Shown here piece after piece: positions 60,090 through 64,000 of a stretch of DNA of 64,000 nt (within the stretch, counting starts at the first letter, position 1; each line of letters starts with the position of its first letter). The notes under the pieces were generated by a model, which saw nothing but the letters and a program-made list of their open reading frames with translations, was not told the DNA's origin and did no database searches. Made by a program: the position numbers and the translations under genes. Source of the DNA: Rhizobium sp. S152 (lineage in GTDB: Bacteria; Pseudomonadota; Alphaproteobacteria; Rhizobiales; Rhizobiaceae); the NCBI RefSeq assembly GCF_030380735.1, contig NZ_JAUDRZ010000030.1, positions 332,045 through 396,044 on the forward strand, written 5' to 3'.

Positions 60090-60268
60090 ACCGGATTGCA
60101 GGTCATGCCATGGCGTTGCGCATTGGCGATGCAATCGTTTCTGTTGGCGTATGCCTCGGTGGAAGCGCCCACGATCTCGTTGTTCCGAGCCGTCCGTCTC
60201 CAGCGCCAACCGCCGTTGCCGTGATAAATCTCCCAAGTATCACCGTTCGATGCGACGCAGCTTGCCAT
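60086..60268 (-). CDS. YegP-like DUF1508 small protein
   Basis: From ATG 60268, with GGGAGGA just upstream, a 60-residue protein has 'WEIYHGNGGWRWRRTARNNE', then 'GASTEAYANRNDCIANAQ'. This is the single-repeat DUF1508/UPF0339 pattern (aromatic strand, 'N..I...SE.Y.....' helix). Proteins of this family are small and soluble, function unknown. The start is set by the strong ribosome-binding site, although the frame remains open to 60610. Confidence 0.75.
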   Translation of the reverse strand: MASCVASNGDTWEIYHGNGGWRWRRTARNNEIVGASTEAYANRNDCIANAQRHGMTCNPV

Positions 60269-60421
60269 CGTGTTTCCTCCCTCTGGCGTTGAGGAAAAAC
60301 AGCTAAGCGATTCCGGCGCCGCGCTCCACGAATTGGCTGCAATCCAGGATACGCACCCTATTGGACGTCGGTTGTGAGCCGCCGTCGGCGATGCGGGATC
60401 GCGGTCTCTTCCTGGTGACAA

Positions 60422-60449
60422 AAAGCAGAAAGGGCACTTTCGCGCCCTT
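60422..60449 (-). terminator. possible terminator of hupE
   Basis: On the minus strand AAGGGC (60449-60444) pairs with GCCCTT (60435-60430), and a T-rich TTCTGCTTTTTG follows. The stem is short. It lies about 50 bases after the hupE stop. Confidence 0.4.
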
Positions 60450-60500
60450 CCGATCTTTCCAGCTATTTGCGCCGGCAGTCTCCGCCGCAGTGTAAAGATG

Positions 60501-61100
60501 TTAGAGAGCGCCAGCCAGCAAGCCGACGCCGGCCATCGCCGCAAGGCCGCCCGCGATCCGGTTGACGAGGCCGCCATTCCGTTCGCCGATCCTGCCAACC
60601 GCTGCACCAATGCCGATGCCGGCGACGTGAAGCGCTGCAGTCGCGATCATGAAGCCGGCGGCATAGACAATGCCGGCGGCATTTTCGGGCATTTCCGCGC
60701 CATGCGCATGCCCGTGAAAGATCGCGAACAACCCGGCCACGCCCATCGCGACCGCCGCTGGCGCCTTGACGCCGAGTGCCACGACGGTGCCGAGGACAAC
60801 GACGGAAAGCGCGATGCCGGTTTCGACGAACGGTACCGAAACGCCCATCGCGCCGAACGCGCCGCCAAGCGCCATCATCGCGACAAAAGCCGAAGGCACC
60901 AGCCACAGGGAGCGCCCGCCGTGCTGGTGGGCGAAGATGCCGACCATCACCATCGCCAGGATATGATCGATCCCGGATATCGGATGCGCGAAGCCATGCG
61001 CAAATCCGCTGGCATCACCGACGCCAGGGTGGGCAAATGCAAATGTCGGCATGGCGAGAAGCGCCAGTGTGGCAATTCCGAGTTTTGTCTTTGAAATCAT
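60501..61100 (-). CDS. hupE: HupE/UreJ family protein
   Basis: This 199-residue membrane protein has a signal peptide (cleavage AFA-HP near residue 23). The characteristic 'HPGVGDASGFAHGF' and 'HPISGIDHILAMVMVGIFAHQ' segments follow, then about six helices and an internal 'HGHAHGAE' His motif. Family members are nickel or cobalt transporters linked to hydrogenase or urease. No such enzyme is near, so metal specificity is open. ATG 61100 is preceded by AAGGAA. No cobalamin or nickel riboswitch is evident. Confidence 0.9.
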   Translation of the reverse strand: MISKTKLGIATLALLAMPTFAFAHPGVGDASGFAHGFAHPISGIDHILAMVMVGIFAHQHGGRSLWLVPSAFVAMMALGGAFGAMGVSVPFVETGIALSVVVLGTVVALGVKAPAAVAMGVAGLFAIFHGHAHGAEMPENAAGIVYAAGFMIATAALHVAGIGIGAAVGRIGERNGGLVNRIAGGLAAMAGVGLLAGAL

Positions 61101-61315
61101 GGTCGTTCCTTCCGCAATATGCGGCGAGCGTCGCACATGATGCGGCGCGATAAAAGACCGAAAAGCCGAACTTGCGTCATTTGACGTAGATTGGTTTCTG
61201 CAGCCTGGAATGGCCTGAACCAGCTTTTTTGGCAGACATGCCGGAATGCATGATTTTCCGTGCATCTTTCCAGGGGTTGGCGCGTTGTCTGAAGGGTTAA
61301 ACACAGGAGGCGAGC

Positions 61316-61852
61316 ATGCCGAGCAAGACCATCCGCAAACCGCGCACGAGCAACAAGCCGACGATCGAGACGGATGTCGCATCGACGAAACCAACGGCGG
61401 CTTCACCCGCCCGTGCCCGCAGTGCCGGAAAGCCGAGAGCAATGGCGAGCCGCGAAGGCGCCGAGAGCGGGACGATCAGCCGGGCGGTTGATAAGGCGCC
61501 GCTGACCGAGGATGCGGGCGCCGCAGATACCGAGAAGGATCTTCAGGACCATCTCGCCGAGATGGAAGCCTTGGCGCCGCTGGATTACGTGGCAACGCCC
61601 GAGCCCTCCGACGCCGTCTCCGACGAAAGCCAGGCCGACAGGCTGCAGGCCCTGCGCGACGAGGTCGACAACCTGCGCTCGCGCCTGGCGATCATCAGGG
61701 AACAGGCCACGACGGTGGTCAAGGCCAATGCGGAGTGGGCGGATGCGAGCGCCCATGCCCAACTCGGCGCTTATCCATGGGGAAAGCTCGCGGGCACCAT
61801 GGCGGCCGTCTTTATCGCTGCGCGCCTGATCAAGCGCAGTCGGCTGCTTTAG
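61316..61852 (+). CDS. ElaB/YqjD-like membrane-anchored coiled-coil protein
   Basis: The 178-residue protein starts with a very basic Ser/Pro/Ala-rich tail (about 1-50). It continues with an acidic coiled coil ('ADRLQALRDEVDNLRSRLAII') and ends 'GKLAGTMAAVFIAARLIKRSR', a hydrophobic C-terminal anchor. The layout resembles the DUF883 ElaB/YqjD family, stress-linked ribosome-binding membrane proteins, but the sequence match is weak. ATG 61316 follows AGGAGG. The DNA just before it (61101-61315) holds no gene. Confidence 0.65.
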   Translation: MPSKTIRKPRTSNKPTIETDVASTKPTAASPARARSAGKPRAMASREGAESGTISRAVDKAPLTEDAGAADTEKDLQDHLAEMEALAPLDYVATPEPSDAVSDESQADRLQALRDEVDNLRSRLAIIREQATTVVKANAEWADASAHAQLGAYPWGKLAGTMAAVFIAARLIKRSRLL

Positions 61853-62047
61853 CCGGTCCGGCTCGGCCGCGATGTCTTGATTCGATTGTGTGGAAAGTGG
61901 CGGTGCTCGGCGCCGCCATTGCTGTTTGCGGGAAATTCGCTTCCGTCTTTGCGAAGTGCTGCCCGGAAGAGCCGCGGCGATCTGGTTTGCGTCGGTTAAG
62001 CTGCAGTCGCCGTCGGCATGTTTTGCCACGCCCGAGGGGCAGCCGAT

Positions 62048-62374
62048 TTATGCCCGGCGAGCGCGCATCTCGCCCATATCCGGGCGCGTGCCGTCAGGGG
62101 CGCGAAGGCCGCGATGCTTGCTGAGGAAAATCCATTCGACATTGCCCGGCTCGAAGGGACGACGCGGGTTGACCAGCGCCAGGCGGCGCTCGGCCAGACT
62201 GCGCGGAAGCGTGTCGATCATGTCGTTGACGAAGGCGTCGAGGCCGTCCTTCCAGCGCGGGGAGACGGCGACATCAAGACCACCGTAGCGGTGAAAGTCG
62301 GGGTGCTTGCGGGAGTAGCACGCGCCGATCATCCACGCGTGCTGTTGTTTGAGGAAGCGTTCTTTAATGCTCAT
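62048..62374 (-). CDS. HNH-associated-like hypothetical protein
   Basis: The 108-residue product contains 'YGGLDVAVSPRWKDGLDAFV', then 'NDMIDTLPRSLAERRLALVN' and 'PFEPGNVEWIFLSKH'. This follows the arrangement seen in phage HNH endonucleases and AP2-like homing proteins (YGGRGI.VC.RW, F..DMG..P, SLDRID, YEPGNCRWA). Here the Cys and the DRIDN step are lost. It looks like a domesticated or decayed relative. ATG 62374 follows the DUF2188-like gene by 12 bases. Function unknown. The 195 bases downstream (61853-62047) hold nothing clear. Confidence 0.55.
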   Translation of the reverse strand: MSIKERFLKQQHAWMIGACYSRKHPDFHRYGGLDVAVSPRWKDGLDAFVNDMIDTLPRSLAERRLALVNPRRPFEPGNVEWIFLSKHRGLRAPDGTRPDMGEMRARRA

Positions 62375-62386
62375 TCGTAGTCTTTT

Positions 62387-62635
62387 TCATTCCTTGGCGT
62401 CATCGACGACATCAGCCTCGGGGCGGTCGCCTCCGTTCGACCGCTCCGTTGTCCAGGTGCCGTCCGCACGCTGATATGTAATTTCAGCATCCTGGCCACC
62501 GAGCTGTTGACGCTCTGCGGCGTTCTTGGCCGCTGCCAGTGCTTTTTCGTGAGTTGGGAAAGTTTCCGACCAGACATCACCAAGGCGGTACGCCCAGGCG
62601 CCATCATGTTCGGCGACGTGGTAGGTAATCGACAT
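62387..62635 (-). CDS. DUF2188-like small protein
   Basis: The 82-residue product begins MSITYHVAEHDGAWAYRLGD and continues 'THEKALAAAKNAAERQQLGG', 'AEITYQRADGTWTTE' and an acidic tail. This strand-strand-helix-strand pattern ('GxWAVK... f.T..eAi..A......g.e..i...dG.i..') is that of DUF2188. ATG 62635 is preceded by AAGGA. It probably cotranscribes with the HNH-associated-like gene. Function unknown. Confidence 0.72.
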   Translation of the reverse strand: MSITYHVAEHDGAWAYRLGDVWSETFPTHEKALAAAKNAAERQQLGGQDAEITYQRADGTWTTERSNGGDRPEADVVDDAKE

Positions 62636-62860
62636 TGAATTTTCCTTCAAGGATTTTTCGCAACAATTTGCACGCGGCTGTCGCGCACGCTGCGGGGAAG
62701 GAACGTGAAGGCCCCGTGCTTGTTCCGAAAGTCCCTGCTGCTCAGGCGATTAGCCTGTGCGAGGCTGGATCGACCGCATCTGCGGAGCTTGCCACGCGGG
62801 GGAACGCTTCATAGGCTCGAAGCGTTGAAGGATTCGCTCAACGCATTCAGCAGGAACCCC

Positions 62861-63040
62861 ATGCGCGCCCAATCGAAGCCGTTCGTCGTCGAAATCAAAT
62901 CCTCCCGCCGCACCGACCGCAGCAAGCCGAAATCCCTCTGGGGCGATCTGGATTTGTCTGTCGCGGAGGAAGCGATCACCGACGAGATGCCGCCGGTCGC
63001 GGGTCCAGAGCTTTTTCGAGGCGATGGTAGTACGTCATAA
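62861..63040 (+). CDS. conserved 59-residue hypothetical protein
   Basis: From ATG 62861 (AGGAA at 62852) a basic N-terminus 'SKPFVVEIKSSRRTDRSKPK' is followed by 'SLWGDLDLSVAEEAI'. I recognise this as a small rhizobial protein pattern (PFVVE.K.SRR...IWGD.DL). A strong terminator follows two bases after the stop, which supports this strand and frame over the antisense frame. Function unknown. Confidence 0.7.
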   Translation: MRAQSKPFVVEIKSSRRTDRSKPKSLWGDLDLSVAEEAITDEMPPVAGPELFRGDGSTS

Positions 63041-63042
63041 AG

Positions 63043-63071
63043 TGGCCGCGCTTCCGCAGCGGCCATTTTTT
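63043..63071 (+). terminator. intrinsic terminator
   Basis: TGGCCGC at 63043-63049 pairs with GCGGCCA at 63059-63065 and six T follow directly. It ends the small gene at 62861-63040. Confidence 0.88.
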
Positions 63072-63121
63072 GATGTTACAAGCAGGATATTGCGGCAGCA
63101 TGATCAGACGTTAGCCTACCT

Positions 63122-63787
63122 CTACACAGTTGGCGAAGGAGCATCCGGATTGACGATTGCTGGTAAATCGAGCTCCTGTCTCGCGGCGTCGCAGGTTCTC
63201 TCAATGAGAGCGACTATGTTTTCGCCCAATACACCATGCTCTTTCGATGCCTCCGACCATGAGAAGAGGGTGCCATCCTGAAGCGAGAGTACAGCAAAGT
63301 TATCCGGGCGTTTTTTGTCTTCAGGATACCGGTTGGCAACCAGTGAGAGTGCAGCCAATACGAGGTTTTTGCTTAGCTTTGAAGCAGTGTTCCAGATATG
63401 AATAGCAGTTCGACGCCCGTTTATCTCCACCAGGAAATCGGGTCTGAATTTGATGCCAAAGTAACCCTGTGGACTGATAAAAGCGATTGGCTCACATGGT
63501 TCGAGCTTTCCGCTGTTTTCGGTAAGCCATTGCTGAAACCTTCTAAGGCCTTTCCTTGCGGATTCTCGTTCAGAAGCTCTTTTGATTGCTCTCGTCGAGG
63601 CCATAGCCTCTTCGTAGTTCAGTCCCGAGAATGCCATGCGTTGGATTATCGACCTTAGGCTTCTGTGGTAGTCATACGGACGTGGGCTAGGTTTATGTCG
63701 CTCACGTATTGCTCGTTTCTGCGGCTTTTCGTTTAGGCAGATGAGCTTGAGAAAAGCTGAGAAGCCGAATTGCGGTACTCGTGCCAT
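63122..63787 (-). CDS. hypothetical protein, possible nuclease-like fold
   Basis: The 221-residue protein has a basic N-terminal half with 'YDYHRSLRSIIQRMAFSGLNYEEA', then a probable alpha/beta core: 'FISPQGYFGIKFRPDFLVEI', 'RRTAIHIWNT', 'KNLVLAALSLVANRY' and 'NFAVLSLQDGTLF'. The 'RPDFLVEI ... IHIWN' pairing is loosely like a PD-(D/E)xK nuclease strand pair, but the ExK residue is not present. I therefore do not assign a function. Codon use is less GC-rich than the surrounding core genes, compatible with transfer. ATG 63787 follows AAAGGT. Confidence 0.6.
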   Translation of the reverse strand: MARVPQFGFSAFLKLICLNEKPQKRAIRERHKPSPRPYDYHRSLRSIIQRMAFSGLNYEEAMASTRAIKRASERESARKGLRRFQQWLTENSGKLEPCEPIAFISPQGYFGIKFRPDFLVEINGRRTAIHIWNTASKLSKNLVLAALSLVANRYPEDKKRPDNFAVLSLQDGTLFSWSEASKEHGVLGENIVALIERTCDAARQELDLPAIVNPDAPSPTV

Positions 63788-63811
63788 AGCGTATTACCTT
63801 TCCGTTGATAA

Positions 63812-63952
63812 GCGCCAAAGCCCAACTCGACTCTTAAATCCGACTCCCCATATGATGGCCTTGCTACAGGTTGGAGAGTTTCTCTTCGCCCACGAGGGCT
63901 TTGGCTTATTCGTGGTATCAAAAGCCGGATTCGGAAGGATCCGGCTTTTGTG
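63812..63952 (+). ncRNA. structured non-coding element candidate at the right edge
   Basis: No gene is seen from 63788 to the end. GCCAAAGCCC at 63814-63823 is the exact reverse complement of GGGCTTTGGC at 63896-63905, a 10-bp long-range stem. Inside it GGAGAG/CTCTTC (63873-63878 with 63882-63887) forms a hairpin, and CGACTC occurs twice. Just outside lies a terminator-like hairpin (63920-63949). This order suits a small RNA or a structured leader. The strand is uncertain, because the minus-strand gene begins at 63787. Confidence 0.35.
63920..63949 (+). terminator. terminator-like hairpin near the right edge
   Basis: AAAAGCCGGAT at 63920-63930 pairs perfectly with ATCCGGCTTTT at 63939-63949. 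A second hairpin, GGACTTGC at 63958-63965 with GCAAGTCC at 63974-63981, follows closely. No plus-strand protein gene precedes them within 800 bases. Confidence 0.65.
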
Positions 63953-64000
63953 TTTGTGGACTTGCTCATATCTGCAAGTCCGCTTGTGCTGCGTCGTCTA

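Noticed and set aside
62809-63066. 85-codon minus-strand frame
   Set aside because: The opposite-strand gene at 62861-63040 has a ribosome-binding site, a recognised pattern and a terminator at its end.

Overview
The window is a stretch of alphaproteobacterial chromosome, most likely from a member of the Rhizobiaceae (Sinorhizobium/Ensifer or Rhizobium type). Four things point there. Coding sequence is GC-rich and tightly packed. There is a NuoG-to-NuoN respiratory operon followed by birA, rnj, mce and proS. The divK-pleD cell-cycle pair is present. A second, tail-less FtsZ and a bacterial NDUFA12 subunit are also encoded. The genus is an inference from gene content and order as I remember them; no database search was possible.

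Layout. Positions 1-9848 carry nuoG, H, I, J, K, L, M and N, the distal part of the complex I operon. Positions 9848-13115 continue on the same strand with birA, RNase J, a methylmalonyl-CoA epimerase-type protein and a DUF1467 membrane protein. A hairpin-rich gap (13116-13690) precedes proS, lolC/E and lolD. Positions 17.0-24.8 kb hold a secreted repeat protein, a 28-residue membrane peptide, dnaE, an L,D-transpeptidase, a zinc-finger DinB polymerase and a HAD-like protein. divK and pleD follow. The pleD-rpmG gap contains a strongly structured small-RNA candidate with its own terminator.

Positions 27.7-39.4 kb run mainly on the minus strand: rpmG, an MFS transporter, a DUF983 protein, rnr, topA, dprA, plsY, a dihydroorotase homologue that has lost its metal ligands, and pyrB. 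From 39.6 to 52.0 kb the plus strand dominates: an AidB-like acyl-CoA dehydrogenase, GNAT acetyltransferases, a TetR regulator, the split gatCA and gatB genes, NDUFA12 and a DUF2155 protein. ruvX, a YjhX-type gene and a DUF1294 gene lie on the minus strand among them. A minus-strand fatty-acid/shikimate cluster (aat, accC, accB, aroQ) and a DsbA-like oxidoreductase follow. Then come a frameshifted aminotransferase, a ketopantoate reductase-like gene and ftsZ2.

The last 5 kb (about 58.3-64 kb) is looser, accessory-like sequence. It has many short orphan genes: a YegP-like DUF1508 protein, HupE/UreJ, an ElaB-like coiled coil, a protein resembling phage HNH-associated domains, a DUF2188-like protein and a 221-residue protein of unknown function. 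A second structured, possibly non-coding element lies at the right edge.

Most genes are core housekeeping: respiration, protein-lipoylation/biotinylation supply, tRNA charging, replication, RNA turnover, pyrimidine and fatty-acid synthesis. The features most worth attention are the two RNA candidates, the YjhX/acetyltransferase pair, the catalytically dead PyrC homologue, the proS leader, and several conserved microproteins. No CRISPR array, rRNA, tRNA, insertion sequence or prophage core was seen.
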